From: Streptococcus zalophi | GTDB taxonomy: Bacteria > Bacillota > Bacilli > Lactobacillales > Streptococcaceae | Reading direction: 5' to 3' | NCBI RefSeq assembly: GCF_016481285.1 | Contig: NZ_JAENBP010000004.1 | Coordinates: 62,001-126,000, forward strand | Length of the DNA stretch: 64,000 bases | In this document: positions 52,427-62,260 of the stretch, piece by piece | How the letters are laid out: every line of letters starts with the position of its first letter | Numbering within the stretch: the stretch's first letter is position 1 | Program-made: the position numbers and the translations under genes | The notes under the pieces: generated by a model | The model's input: the letters and a program-made list of their open reading frames with translations, nothing else | Told to the model about the DNA's origin: nothing | Database searches by the model: none

Positions 52427-52455
52427 TTGACGTTTTAAAAAAAGATAGGTATAAT
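52427..52455 (+). promoter_or_regulatory. Promoter of the mts operon, with a possible metal-regulator site
   Basis: TTGACG (52427-52432), 17 bases, TATAAT (52450-52455), a strong promoter. TTGACTTCAAGTTGACG overlapping the -35 contains the palindrome ACTTCAAGT and resembles the boxes of DtxR-type regulators (MtsR, ScaR); the operator is tentative. Confidence 0.75.
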
Positions 52456-52498
52456 TGAATTGATTGTAATTATTGTTAGCTCATTAAGGAGATTAATA

Positions 52499-53227
52499 AT
52501 GATAATTATGGAAGATTTGACCGTATCATATGACGGAAACGATCTTGCTTTAGAACATCTTTCATTAACGATTGATAAAACAGGCATTATTGGGATTATT
52601 GGTCCTAATGGGGCTGGCAAATCAACAATGATGAAGGCGATGTTAAATCTTGTAGAACACGGAGGGCATACCAAACTAGACGGACAAGATAGCGCGCAAG
52701 TTTTAAAGAAAATAGCTTATGTAGAACAAAAAAGTCAAATTGATTTAAGTTTCCCCATGACTGTTAAAGAATGTGTGGGGCTTGGCTTATATAAAAAAAT
52801 AGGATTATTCAAATACCTTTCTAAATCAGATTGGCAAGACGTTGCAATAGCTCTTCAACAAGTGGGATTAGAAGAATTTTCAGATAGACCAATTAATAGT
52901 CTTTCTGGGGGTCAATTCCAAAGAATGTTGATTGCAAGATGTCTCATTCAAAAAGCAGATTATATCTTTTTAGATGAACCATTTGTTGGTATCGACTCTG
53001 TCAGTGAGAGTATCATCGTTGATATTCTCAAGATGTTAAAAGATGAAGGAAAAACCATTTTAGTTGTTCATCATGATTTAAGTAAAGTCAATCAATATTT
53101 CGACCAATTAATTATTCTTGATAGAAAGTTAATTGCTTATGGAGACGTTGATGATGTTTACACTATGTCTAACCTAAAAGCCGCTTATGGCGAATCAATT
53201 ATTGTTGAAGGTGAGGTGAAGTCATGA
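52499..53227 (+). CDS. mtsB: Manganese/iron ABC transporter ATPase
   Basis: A 242-residue ABC ATPase of the Mn/Zn/Fe family. Walker A is GPNGAGKST, the signature LSGGQFQRMLIARCL, Walker B FLDEPFVGID, and the switch histidine is in LVVHHDLS. It powers import through MtsC. AAGGAG precedes ATG 52499; the frame is open 13 codons upstream without support. The gene order is ATPase-permease-lipoprotein, as in pneumococcal psaBCA, not lipoprotein first as in S. pyogenes mtsABC. Confidence 0.94.
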   Translation: MIIMEDLTVSYDGNDLALEHLSLTIDKTGIIGIIGPNGAGKSTMMKAMLNLVEHGGHTKLDGQDSAQVLKKIAYVEQKSQIDLSFPMTVKECVGLGLYKKIGLFKYLSKSDWQDVAIALQQVGLEEFSDRPINSLSGGQFQRMLIARCLIQKADYIFLDEPFVGIDSVSESIIVDILKMLKDEGKTILVVHHDLSKVNQYFDQLIILDRKLIAYGDVDDVYTMSNLKAAYGESIIVEGEVKS

Positions 53228-54060
53228 TTGAAAATTTTATTAATGGATTACAATCTTATCATTTTTTACAGAATGCTTTAGTGACAGCTATTGTTGTTGG
53301 TATCGTGTCAGGAGCGGTTGGTTGTTTTATTATTTTAAGATCCATGTCGCTCATGGGAGATGCTATCTCACATGCTGTATTACCGGGTGTTGCGGTATCC
53401 TATATTTTGGGGATTAATTTCTTTTTAGGGGCAACGATTTTTGGACTTTTAGCCTCCATTATTATCACCTTTGTCAAGGAAAATAGTTCTCTCAAAGGTG
53501 ATACGGCTATCGGGATAACATTTAGTGCCTTTTTAGCATTAGGGGTTATTCTTGTTAGTGTTGCCAAAAGTTCGACTGACCTTTTTCACATCCTTTTTGG
53601 GAATATCTTGGCAGTTCAAGATAGTGACAAATGGTTAACGATTCTGATTTCTGGTATCGTTTTACTAGTCATCGTTATCTTTTTCAAAGAATTACAACTG
53701 ACCTCATTTGACCCTGTTTTTGCAAAATCAACAGGAATGAATGTTCAGTTTTACCATTATCTTTTGATGATTTGTTTAACGTTAGTAGCGGTAACAGCCA
53801 TGCAAAGTGTTGGAACCATCCTCATTGTTGCCATGCTGATTACACCTGCAGCGACAGCTTATTTGTATACAAATAGGCTGAAATACATGCTAATACTATC
53901 TTCTACTTTAGGAGCTAGCGCTTCAATTCTTGGTATCTTTTTAGGATATACCTTTAATATTGCCGTTGGTTCGTGTATTGTCTTGACTTCCGCAGTGATT
54001 TTCATTATTTCTTTCTTTATTTCTCCAAAACAACAAATTTTTAGAAAGAGAAGAAGTTAA
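53224..54060 (+). CDS. mtsC: Manganese/iron ABC transporter permease
   Basis: A 278-residue membrane protein with about eight helices, of the ABC-3 metal permease family ([43 protein letters not shown]). Its start overlaps the mtsB stop, so the genes are coupled. It forms the channel for metal delivered by MtsA. Confidence 0.94.
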   Translation: MIENFINGLQSYHFLQNALVTAIVVGIVSGAVGCFIILRSMSLMGDAISHAVLPGVAVSYILGINFFLGATIFGLLASIIITFVKENSSLKGDTAIGITFSAFLALGVILVSVAKSSTDLFHILFGNILAVQDSDKWLTILISGIVLLVIVIFFKELQLTSFDPVFAKSTGMNVQFYHYLLMICLTLVAVTAMQSVGTILIVAMLITPAATAYLYTNRLKYMLILSSTLGASASILGIFLGYTFNIAVGSCIVLTSAVIFIISFFISPKQQIFRKRRS

Positions 54061-54061
54061 C

Positions 54062-55006
54062 GTGATAAATAAAAAATTTTTAGGCTTTTTAGGAGCCTTA
54101 GTTGCAATTGTACTTTTAGTAGGATGTTCAACTAACAAAAAAGCTGATGAAGCAGCTGATACTAATGATAAAATTAGTGTTGTTGTTACAAACTCTATCT
54201 TAGCTGATATGACTAAAAACATTGCTGGAGATCTTATAGATCTTCACAGTATTGTTCCAATTGGTCAAGATCCACATGAATATGAGCCTTTATCAGAAGA
54301 TGTTCGTAAAACAACTGATGCAGATCTTATTTTTTACAATGGTATCAATCTTGAAACAGGTGGAAACGCTTGGTTTACAAAATTGATTGAAAATGCTGGT
54401 AAAAAAGAAAACGAAGATTATTTTGCAGCCAGTGATGGTGTCGAAATCATTTATCTTGAGGGAGAAAACGAAGAAGGAAAAGAAGATCCTCATGCTTGGT
54501 TAAACCTTGAAAATGGTATTATCTACGCTGAAAACATTGCTAAACATTTGATGGAAAAAGATCCTGCTAACAAGGAAGCTTACCAAAAAAATCTTGATGC
54601 TTATGTTGAAAAATTAGAAACATTGGATAAAAAAGCAAAATCTGCTTTTGATGCTATTCCAGAAGACCGCAAGTTGATTGTTACAAGTGAAGGCTGCTTC
54701 AAGTACTTCTCTAAAGCTTATAATGTCCCATCAGCTTATATCTGGGAAATCAACACAGAAGAAGAAGGAACACCTGAACAAATCACTACATTAGTAGATA
54801 AATTAAGAAAAACAGAACTTAAAGCTCTCTTTGTTGAAAGTTCAGTTGACCGTCGTCCAATGGAAACTGTGTCTAAAGACACAAATATCCCAATCTACGC
54901 TGAAATCTTCACAGACTCTGTTGCTGAAGAAGGAGAAGACGGGGATTCATACTATGCGATGATGGAATGGAACCTTAACAAAATTGCAGAAGGTTTAGGA
55001 CAATAA
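54062..55006 (+). CDS. mtsA: Metal-binding lipoprotein MtsA
   Basis: A 314-residue substrate-binding lipoprotein (cluster A-I). The lipobox LVGC gives Cys22 as the lipid-modified residue. The four metal ligands of the family are at His72 (GQDPHEYEP), His144 (EDPHAWLN), Glu210 ([10 protein letters not shown]) and Asp285 (EIFTDS), the same order as in S. pyogenes MtsA. It captures manganese and/or iron outside the membrane. The start is GTG one base after mtsC, with a modest AGAAG site. Confidence 0.95.
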   Translation: MINKKFLGFLGALVAIVLLVGCSTNKKADEAADTNDKISVVVTNSILADMTKNIAGDLIDLHSIVPIGQDPHEYEPLSEDVRKTTDADLIFYNGINLETGGNAWFTKLIENAGKKENEDYFAASDGVEIIYLEGENEEGKEDPHAWLNLENGIIYAENIAKHLMEKDPANKEAYQKNLDAYVEKLETLDKKAKSAFDAIPEDRKLIVTSEGCFKYFSKAYNVPSAYIWEINTEEEGTPEQITTLVDKLRKTELKALFVESSVDRRPMETVSKDTNIPIYAEIFTDSVAEEGEDGDSYYAMMEWNLNKIAEGLGQ

Positions 55007-55056
55007 GAAACAAAAAATAAAGAAAATAAAGGTTAATACATAATTACAATACCTTT

Positions 55057-55088
55057 AAAAAGCGCTAGCCATTGCTAACGCTTTTTTT
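55057..55088. terminator. Bidirectional terminator between mtsA and the cyclophilin gene
   Basis: AAAAAGCGCTAGC and GCTAACGCTTTTT pair with one mismatch around CATT, between convergent genes. Confidence 0.87.
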
Positions 55089-55100
55089 AGTGTCTTCAAT

Positions 55101-55850
55101 TTACTTAAAAGTATAGTCTTTTGTGATCTCAATGGTTTTAATCACGATGTCTTCTTGAGGCTTATCCTTATCATCAGTTGGGACAGAAGCGATGCTATCT
55201 ACTACATCCATCCCTTCAATCACCTGACCAAATACAGTGTATTGAAAATCTAGACTCGGATTGCCACCATTTGAGTAGGCTTGAATGATTTTTTTCGGGA
55301 AATATCTTGGATCCAGTTTTGACGTTTGGTCAAAGGTGTTTTGGTTGATAAAAAATTGACTGCCATTAGTATCTGGTCCGGCATTAGCCATAGAAAGGGC
55401 ACCACGAATATTATAGAGATAATCAGATGGCTCATTAACAAAGCCATTGCCTGCGTCAATACTCTCATCCTTACCTTGCCAAATAGACTCCCCACCAGTA
55501 CCATCTCCTTTAGGGTCACCTGTTTGAATCATGAAATTATCAATCACTCGGTGAAAGATAACACCATCATAGTAGCCTTCTTTAGCATGTGTTAAAAAGT
55601 TTTCAACGGCTAAAGGCGCAAGTTCTGGAAAGAGTTTAATCGTGATGTCACCTTTAGAAGTGACAATCTTAACAGCAGCTTCGTTGTCAGCGATAGTTGT
55701 TGATAGCTGAGGGAAGTCGGCTTTGTTGAGTTTTTCAAGTCTTTCTGCAATCGGATCTTCTTGCGTGGTTTCTTGGGTGTCTTTTGCTTCACTGCTACAA
55801 CCAGTTAAAAAAAGTAGCAGACCAAGGGCTAAAAGAATAATTTTTTTCAT
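55101..55850 (-). CDS. Cyclophilin-type peptidyl-prolyl isomerase lipoprotein
   Basis: A 249-residue lipoprotein: signal helix and lipobox LTGC (Cys18), an acidic linker, then a cyclophilin domain (about 55-245) with [17 protein letters not shown] and [19 protein letters not shown] carrying the active-site residues. It should isomerise prolines in exported proteins at the cell surface. GAAGGAG precedes the ATG. The neighbourhood mts-cyclophilin is conserved in pyogenic streptococci; the linkage is probably not functional. Confidence 0.93.
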   Translation of the reverse strand: MKKIILLALGLLLFLTGCSSEAKDTQETTQEDPIAERLEKLNKADFPQLSTTIADNEAAVKIVTSKGDITIKLFPELAPLAVENFLTHAKEGYYDGVIFHRVIDNFMIQTGDPKGDGTGGESIWQGKDESIDAGNGFVNEPSDYLYNIRGALSMANAGPDTNGSQFFINQNTFDQTSKLDPRYFPKKIIQAYSNGGNPSLDFQYTVFGQVIEGMDVVDSIASVPTDDKDKPQEDIVIKTIEITKDYTFK

Positions 55851-55922
55851 AGGAACTCCTTCAAATGATAATCTTTTTTTATTTTACCATATTTATCTAA
55901 TATTACCTAAAACTTAAAAACA

Positions 55923-55931
55923 TGTTATAAT
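55923..55931 (+). promoter_or_regulatory. ftsK promoter -10 placed for a leaderless start
   Basis: The extended -10 TGTTATAAT ends at 55931, six bases before the ATG at 55938. A -35 candidate, TTACCT at 55903, is weak. The transcript would begin at or within a base of the start codon. Confidence 0.6.
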
Positions 55932-55937
55932 GAAAGT

Positions 55938-58271
55938 ATGGCTAAATCGAAGAATTCTGGAAAAACAAGAACAAAAAAACGTTACGTAACAAAGGCAGAA
56001 AAGGAAAAACAAGCGGCAACCAAACGCTTAGTATTAGCGCTTGGGATGACGATTGTTCTCTTTTTTGCGATTTTTAAATTGGGACCATTTGGGACGACTA
56101 TTTACAATGTCATCCGTTTTTTATTTGGTAGCCTAGCTTATCTCGTTATTTTTTCATATCTCATTTATTTGTATGCTTTCAAATGGATTAGAAAAAGAGA
56201 TGGTCTTTTAGGTGGCTTTATCATGGCACTCATGGGTCTTCTTTTGGAATGGCATGCTTATTTCTTTTCACTGCCAATAATGAGAGACAAGGAGATTTTT
56301 GCTGGGACAATGAAAGTCATCGTTAATGATTTGCTGGCTTTTCAGGTCAAATCTTTCACTGGTGGTGGCATGCTTGGTGCCCTTTTATACAAACCCATTT
56401 CTTTTTTATTCTCAAACATTGGTAGTTTCTTCATCGGTGGTCTTTTTATCTTATTAGGATTATTTTTAATGACGCCGTGGAACATTAGAGATATTACTGA
56501 ATTTGTAAAAGACACGGCTCAAAAAATAAAAGCAAGAAATGAACGAAAAAGACAGGAACGCTTCCTCAAACAAGAAGAAAGAAAACGCCTTGAAGAAGAA
56601 AAAGCTTTAGCACAAATTGAAGTCGCTGAAGAAGATTTAGAGGACTCTGATTTTTCTCAAGAAGAAGTAAGACTGGCTGGTTATGATAACGTTTTGGAGA
56701 CCAAAAACTATCGTGAACCAGAAATTGTTGGTTATGTGGCTGATGAGGAAGAAGAAATCACCTATGATTTAGATGATGATCTAGCAGATAAGTCTTCTTT
56801 TGAAGATGATGAGACGCCAATTGATGTTGATTTTACACCGAAAAAAACGCTTCATTATCAGTTACCAACCATCGATCTATTTGATGTTGACAAACCAAAA
56901 AACCAAACACGCGAGAAAAAACTGGTGCGTGATAATATCAAAGTATTAGAAGCAACATTTGCCAGCTTTGGCATTAAAGTGGTCGTTGAAAGAGCAGAGA
57001 TAGGCCCTTCTGTGACAAAATATGAGGTTAAACCTGCCATTGGTGTTCGTGTTAACCGTATTTCCAACTTAGCAGATGACTTAGCCCTTGCCCTAGCAGC
57101 AAAAGACGTTCGTATTGAGGCACCAATTCCAGGGAAGTCCTTGGTCGGCATTGAGGTACCAAACTCAGAAGTGGCAACAGTTTCCTTTAGAGAGTTATGG
57201 GAGCAGTCAAAAACAGACCCAGAAAAACTGCTTGAAGTGCCACTTGGAAAAGCTGTTAATGGTACTAGCCGTTCCTTTAACCTAGCAAGAATGCCTCATC
57301 TGCTTGTTGCCGGATCAACTGGTTCTGGGAAGTCGGTTGCGATAAATGGCATTATCGCAAGTATCTTGATGAAAGCTAGACCAGACCAGGTAAAAATGAT
57401 GATGATTGACCCGAAAATGGTTGAATTATCCGTCTACAATGATATTCCTCATCTCTTGATTCCTGTAGTGACCAATCCTAGAAAAGCCAGTAAGGCGCTT
57501 CAAAAAGTGGTGGATGAGATGGAAAACCGTTACGAGCTCTTTAGCCGAATCGGTGTCAGAAACATTGCTGGTTATAATGCAAAAGTAGCAGAATATAACC
57601 TCACATCAGAAGTTAAACAAATCCCACTCCCACTTCTTGTTGTCATCGTTGACGAATTGGCAGACTTAATGATGGTAGCTAGTAAAGAAGTTGAAGATGC
57701 CATTATTCGCTTGGGACAAAAAGCTAGAGCAGCTGGTATCCACATGATTCTTGCCACACAGCGCCCAAGTGTTGATGTTATTAGTGGTTTGATTAAAGCC
57801 AATGTGCCAAGTCGTATCGCCTTTGCGGTATCAAGTGGCACAGATAGCCGTACGATTTTAGATGAAAATGGCGCAGAAAAACTCCTTGGTCGAGGCGACA
57901 TGCTCTTTAAACCAATTGATGAAAATCACCCTGTTCGCTTGCAAGGTTCATTTATCTCTGATGATGAGGTGGAACGAATTGTTGACTTTATCAAAAAACA
58001 AGCTGACGCGGACTATGACGAGAACTTTGATCCAGGCGAAGTATCAGAAAACGATGCTTCAAGTGATGGTTCATCTGGTGAGGGGGATCCTTTATTTGAA
58101 GAAGCCAAGGCATTGATTATCGAGTCCCAAAAAGCCAGCGCCTCCATGTTACAAAGACGCCTATCCGTAGGCTTTAACCGAGCAACACGCCTAATGGAAG
58201 AACTAGAAGAAGCAGGCGTCATCGGCCCAGCCGAAGGCACCAAACCACGAAAAGTGTTACAGAGTAAATAA
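55938..58271 (+). CDS. ftsK: DNA translocase FtsK/SpoIIIE
   Basis: A 777-residue DNA pump for chromosome segregation at the division septum. A basic N-terminus, four or so membrane helices (about 30-180), a charged linker to 300, the motor domain with Walker [16 protein letters not shown] (Lys465) and Walker [17 protein letters not shown], and the C-terminal gamma winged helix ([22 protein letters not shown]). There is no ribosome site before the ATG. A hairpin terminator follows. Confidence 0.95.
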   Translation: MAKSKNSGKTRTKKRYVTKAEKEKQAATKRLVLALGMTIVLFFAIFKLGPFGTTIYNVIRFLFGSLAYLVIFSYLIYLYAFKWIRKRDGLLGGFIMALMGLLLEWHAYFFSLPIMRDKEIFAGTMKVIVNDLLAFQVKSFTGGGMLGALLYKPISFLFSNIGSFFIGGLFILLGLFLMTPWNIRDITEFVKDTAQKIKARNERKRQERFLKQEERKRLEEEKALAQIEVAEEDLEDSDFSQEEVRLAGYDNVLETKNYREPEIVGYVADEEEEITYDLDDDLADKSSFEDDETPIDVDFTPKKTLHYQLPTIDLFDVDKPKNQTREKKLVRDNIKVLEATFASFGIKVVVERAEIGPSVTKYEVKPAIGVRVNRISNLADDLALALAAKDVRIEAPIPGKSLVGIEVPNSEVATVSFRELWEQSKTDPEKLLEVPLGKAVNGTSRSFNLARMPHLLVAGSTGSGKSVAINGIIASILMKARPDQVKMMMIDPKMVELSVYNDIPHLLIPVVTNPRKASKALQKVVDEMENRYELFSRIGVRNIAGYNAKVAEYNLTSEVKQIPLPLLVVIVDELADLMMVASKEVEDAIIRLGQKARAAGIHMILATQRPSVDVISGLIKANVPSRIAFAVSSGTDSRTILDENGAEKLLGRGDMLFKPIDENHPVRLQGSFISDDEVERIVDFIKKQADADYDENFDPGEVSENDASSDGSSGEGDPLFEEAKALIIESQKASASMLQRRLSVGFNRATRLMEELEEAGVIGPAEGTKPRKVLQSK

Positions 58272-58298
58272 AAAAGATAGCGTGAGCTATCTTTTTTT
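58270..58298 (+). terminator. Terminator of ftsK
   Basis: AAAAAAGATAGC-GTGA-GCTATCTTTTTT. Confidence 0.93.
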
Positions 58299-58420
58299 GT
58301 CGTTACGTTAATATAATTAATTCAGATTAGTATATTAAAATTAACTTATTTTTATTTTTTCTTGAAGTTCTATAAATTAAATAGGATAATAGTATTAGTT
58401 TTTAGAATAGGAAATGAAGC

Positions 58421-61297
58421 ATGGATAAATCGTTATTTCAAAATAATTTGTTAGAATCTCTTAAATTTGGTTTTATTGATTATGAAAGATATCAAAATCA
58501 TCATTATGCACCAAAAATTGTTATTAACTCTCCTGATGAAAAAAGATTTGTTTTAAGTGAAATACAAGAAGAACTTAGTAAATCAATTGCTTTTTATTTT
58601 TCAGTTGCTTTTGTTACACAGTCAGGAATTGCTTTAATTAAAAGTCAATTAGCTGATTTAGCATTAAAAAATGTTAAGGGAAAAATTATTATTTCTCCTT
58701 ATTTAGATTTCAATGAACCTCTCGCAATGAAAGAGCTTCTGAAATTGAAAAATGTAGAAGTGAGAATTTCGGACGAGAAATTACAGTTACATTCGAAATA
58801 TTATCTCTTTGAACAACATGATAAACAGGTAATGATTTCAGGTAGTTCAAATTTAACTGGTAATGCCTTGAAAAATAACTATGAATGGAATATAAAACTA
58901 ACTTCAACTGATAATGGTAATTTTATTAAAGAATCGAAGAAAGAATTTGAAAGAATTTGGGAGCAATCAATTCCTTTAACAAATGCTTTTATAGAAAAAT
59001 ATAAATTGAAAAGAAAAATGTCTATCCAAATTGTAGATATTCAAGAAAATAAATCCAGTAGCTTTAATTCAGAAATAAACCCTAATAAAATGCAGGAACA
59101 AGCTTTGGTTGGGCTTGAGAATATCAGAAAGCAAGGGAAAGATAAAGCTCTAATAATTAGTGCAACGGGTACAGGGAAAACATATTTATCTGCCTTTGAT
59201 GTTAGAGAAGTTAATCCTAGAAGAGTACTTTTTATTGTCCATAGAGAACAGATTTTAAGAACCTCTTTAGAAAGTTTTCAAAAAGTTATTAAATTTAATG
59301 ATGAAGAAGCTTGTATATATAAAACAAATATGGATATCTCATCAAAAAAATATATTTTTGCAACCATTCAAACTTTATCAAAAGATGAAAATCTTAAAAA
59401 AATTAGAAAAGATTTTTTTGATTATATTTTAATAGATGAGGTTCATAAAGCTGGTGCGGTATCATATAAAAAAATTATTGATTACTTTTCTCCTAAATTT
59501 CTATTAGGTATGACCGCAACACCTGAAAGAACTGATGGTCAAAATATTTTTGAACTTTTTGATTATAATATTGCTTATGAAATTAGACTTCAAGAAGCTT
59601 TAGATAACGATCTGCTTTGTCCGTTTCTTTATTTTGGTGTAACCGATATTAAAATTGATGGCTCTTTAATAGATGAAAAAGCTAATTTTTCTAACTTGGT
59701 TTCAAGTGAAAGACTAAAACATATTATTGATAAAATAACATATTATGGTCATAGTGGAGAAAAGGTCAAAGGTTTAATATTTTGTTCTACTAAAAAAGAA
59801 GCTAAAGAGCTCTCGAGACAATTTAATCGTAAGAATCTTAAAAGTCTAGTTTTGACTGGAGAAGATTCTCAAATAAAAAGAGAAGAAGCTGTTGAAAAAT
59901 TAGAAAAAGGTCAATTAGATTATTTATTTACCGTTGATATTTTTAATGAGGGTATCGATATTCCAAGTGTAAATCAGGTCGTAATGCTACGTAACACCCA
60001 ATCAAGTATTGTTTTCATTCAACAACTTGGACGTGGTCTTAGAAAACATAAATCTAAAGACTATGTTACGATTATAGATTTTATTGGCAATTATAAAAAT
60101 AATTATTTAATCCCTATTGCTTTATTTGGTGATAAAACTATGAATAAAGATAATTATCGTCGAGAAGTTAGGGAAGCCAGCACAATAAAAGGCTTAACTA
60201 CTGTGAATTTTGAAGAAATTGCTAAAAAACAAATATTTGATGCCATAACAAACACCTCATTATCTAGTATAAAAATATTAAGAGAGTCTTTTGTTGAACT
60301 TAAAAATAAACTTGGTCGTTCTCCTATGATGCTTGATTATATTAAGTATCATGGTGTTGATCCGTTAACTTTTTTTGAAAATAGTCGTTTTTCTAATTAT
60401 ATTGATGTTGTTAATAAATTTTCAAATGAAATAATTAGTATAACGGATGTTGAAGAAAGATATTTAAATTTTATAACATTTGAATTGTTAAGCGGGAAAA
60501 GGCCTCATGAACTTTATTTATTGATGTTGTTAATAAATAATAATGGACAAATAACTCATGAGAAATGGCTTGATTTTTTACATAATAAAGAACTAACATC
60601 TGATAATAGTACACTAACTTCTATCAATAGAGTTCTAAATTTAAAATTTCTAAAAGCGCAAGAACAAAAGAAATATGGAACGGAGGCTCTGGTATCAGAA
60701 AAAGAAAACGTTTATTATCTGAATAAAAATGTTTTAGATTCTTTTCAAAAGAAACCTAGTTACGCTAAGTTTTTCTTAGACGTTTTAGAAACTGGTCTTG
60801 AAAAATCAAAAGATTATCCAGAAATCTTTACACTTAATCAAAAATATTCAAGAAGAGATATCTTGAAACTTCTTAATGTGAAGAAAGATGAACCGTCATT
60901 GAATATCGGTGGATATAAAATCGATAAAGAAACAAATTCGTGTCCAATATTTATTACTTATCATAAAAGTGAAGATATAAGTGATACGATAAAGTATGAA
61001 GATGAGTTAATTAACGAGACGACATTAATCTATTTTTCTAAAAATAAGCGGACAAAAAACTCACCTGACGTTTCAACTATTCTCAATTCAAACCAAAATA
61101 ATTTAAGATTAGAGCTTTTTGTGAAAAAGAATGATGCAGAGGGTGGAGATTTTTATTATCTTGGTAGTTTAAACTATATTGAAAATAGTGCTATGGAAAT
61201 AAACAGAGGTGGAGATAGTGTTGTCAAGATGTTATTTTCTTTGAATACTCCTATCGAGCCATCACTTTATAGATACTTAACAACTAATATAAAATAG
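58421..61297 (+). CDS. PLD-nuclease / DEAD-like helicase / DUF3427 protein (candidate defence gene)
   Basis: A 958-residue protein. A phospholipase-D-type nuclease domain comes first (about 30-200) with one HxK motif (His124-x-Lys126, LHSKYYLF, then SGSSNLTGN). A superfamily 2 helicase follows: Walker A SATGTGKT (Lys253), DEVH box (339-342), MTATPER, and QQLGRGLR (Arg538, Arg541). The C-terminal third resembles DUF3427. Such PLD-helicase combinations occur in restriction or phage-defence proteins (compare Mokosh and DISARM components). The gene is notably AT-rich with many AAA/ATT codons, suggesting transfer. A TAGGAAATGAAG site precedes the ATG. It faces a Nudix gene. Confidence 0.88.
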   Translation: MDKSLFQNNLLESLKFGFIDYERYQNHHYAPKIVINSPDEKRFVLSEIQEELSKSIAFYFSVAFVTQSGIALIKSQLADLALKNVKGKIIISPYLDFNEPLAMKELLKLKNVEVRISDEKLQLHSKYYLFEQHDKQVMISGSSNLTGNALKNNYEWNIKLTSTDNGNFIKESKKEFERIWEQSIPLTNAFIEKYKLKRKMSIQIVDIQENKSSSFNSEINPNKMQEQALVGLENIRKQGKDKALIISATGTGKTYLSAFDVREVNPRRVLFIVHREQILRTSLESFQKVIKFNDEEACIYKTNMDISSKKYIFATIQTLSKDENLKKIRKDFFDYILIDEVHKAGAVSYKKIIDYFSPKFLLGMTATPERTDGQNIFELFDYNIAYEIRLQEALDNDLLCPFLYFGVTDIKIDGSLIDEKANFSNLVSSERLKHIIDKITYYGHSGEKVKGLIFCSTKKEAKELSRQFNRKNLKSLVLTGEDSQIKREEAVEKLEKGQLDYLFTVDIFNEGIDIPSVNQVVMLRNTQSSIVFIQQLGRGLRKHKSKDYVTIIDFIGNYKNNYLIPIALFGDKTMNKDNYRREVREASTIKGLTTVNFEEIAKKQIFDAITNTSLSSIKILRESFVELKNKLGRSPMMLDYIKYHGVDPLTFFENSRFSNYIDVVNKFSNEIISITDVEERYLNFITFELLSGKRPHELYLLMLLINNNGQITHEKWLDFLHNKELTSDNSTLTSINRVLNLKFLKAQEQKKYGTEALVSEKENVYYLNKNVLDSFQKKPSYAKFFLDVLETGLEKSKDYPEIFTLNQKYSRRDILKLLNVKKDEPSLNIGGYKIDKETNSCPIFITYHKSEDISDTIKYEDELINETTLIYFSKNKRTKNSPDVSTILNSNQNNLRLELFVKKNDAEGGDFYYLGSLNYIENSAMEINRGGDSVVKMLFSLNTPIEPSLYRYLTTNIK

Positions 61298-61320
61298 CGA
61301 TTATATAATCGCTATTTTTT
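61291..61320. terminator. Shared terminator hairpin of the helicase and Nudix genes
   Basis: AAAATAGCGATTAT and ATAATCGCTATTTT form a perfect 28-base palindrome, followed by further T on the plus strand. Both stop codons, on opposite strands, lie within its arms. Confidence 0.88.
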
Positions 61321-61704
61321 ACTTAATAGTCTAACTGCAGGTCGATCAACAGGCGCCCAATTTAAAGTGTTGAGTTTACTTAACTCTAACCAAATAGAGT
61401 CTTGATGTTCTAACAACTCAAGATTATTCGATGTTAATTTAGCTCTATATGTTTTCATCACAACAGTTCCAAAATCGTAGTCGTACGATGCTTCATTAAC
61501 ATAATCTATTATTTCTATATCAGCATTAAATTCTTCTTTTATTTCTCGGATAAGGGCTTGTTCAGGACTTTCACCAATTTCTAATTTACCTCCTGGCAGT
61601 TCCCAATAGCCACCGAGTGATTTATTATTTGCACGTTGAGCACAAAAAACTTTATTATCTTTTATAATTGCTGCAGCAACTACATTTATAATTTTATTTG
61701 ACAT
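61312..61704 (-). CDS. Nudix (MutT-like) nucleoside triphosphate pyrophosphohydrolase
   Basis: A 130-residue Nudix hydrolase. The Nudix box, GGKLEIGESPEQALIREIKEE (residues about 38-58), is complete in its catalytic Glu residues, with an atypical Phe after the last EE. It resembles MutT-like (deoxy)nucleoside triphosphate pyrophosphohydrolases. CGGAGG precedes the ATG. It is convergent with the helicase gene, with 14 bases between the stop ends. It may clean oxidised nucleotides, or act as part of the adjacent accessory module. Confidence 0.88.
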   Translation of the reverse strand: MSNKIINVVAAAIIKDNKVFCAQRANNKSLGGYWELPGGKLEIGESPEQALIREIKEEFNADIEIIDYVNEASYDYDFGTVVMKTYRAKLTSNNLELLEHQDSIWLELSKLNTLNWAPVDRPAVRLLSKK

Positions 61705-62122
61705 GTTAACCTCCGTAATATTTATATAATATCATATTTCTTCACCACTTTCTGCTATCTTTTCTAACATTCATCGCTTTCTAGTTATAATAGTTCTGTA
61801 TTCGGTTGGCTCAAGTCAATATACTGAATACTCCTCAAATAAAAATATAAAGCAATTAAAGGGGATGAGAACACATAAAAAACAGAATTAAATGATTTGA
61901 TAATAGAAAAAGAAAACAAGTCTCTCAATGTGCAAATAATAGAGATGATATTTACTATAATTTGATTTTTAAAAATACAAACTATGATTTTATTGAATTC
62001 CAGTTCATTTGATTTAAACAATTAAAAAATCTACAACATACCCAATTCCTAAACTCTACTTCAAAACTGATAAGTATTAAAAATTTCGACTCTCACCTGT
62101 CTGAAAGCCAACTGTTTAACAA

Positions 62123-62137
62123 TTGTTATCATTACTA
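62123..62137. promoter_or_regulatory. Weak PerR/Fur-like box upstream of ahpC
   Basis: On the minus strand the sequence reads TAGTAATGATAACAA, matching 10 of 14 positions of the PerR consensus. It lies about 125 bases before ahpC and upstream of the predicted promoter. Confidence 0.3.
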
Positions 62138-62188
62138 TTCTCATTGATGAGATAAGGTTAAATTAAATCATGAAAATCCCAGTGTTTA

Positions 62189-62218
62189 TTGGACTTTAAA
62201 AGATTTTTTTCCTATAAT
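62189..62218 (+). promoter_or_regulatory. Promoter of ahpCF
   Basis: TTGGAC (62189-62194), 18 bases, TATAAT (62213-62218). Confidence 0.65.
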
Positions 62219-62260
62219 GAATTTATAAAAGCATTTTAAATTTAGAAGGAGGACTAATCT

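Larger units (their letters stand above)
61705..62260. other. AT-rich 556-base intergenic region before ahpC
   Basis: No convincing gene. A minus-strand frame of 78 codons at 61785-62021 is hydrophobic but without a ribosome site. The region holds the Nudix gene's promoter on the left, a Fur/PerR-like sequence at 62123-62137 and the ahpC promoter on the right. It may be the scar of gene loss or of insertion of the helicase-Nudix pair. Confidence 0.5.

Noticed and set aside
61785-62021. Minus-strand frame of 78 codons in the gap before ahpC
   Set aside because: No ribosome site, very biased hydrophobic composition expected of AT-rich non-coding DNA, no recognised family.
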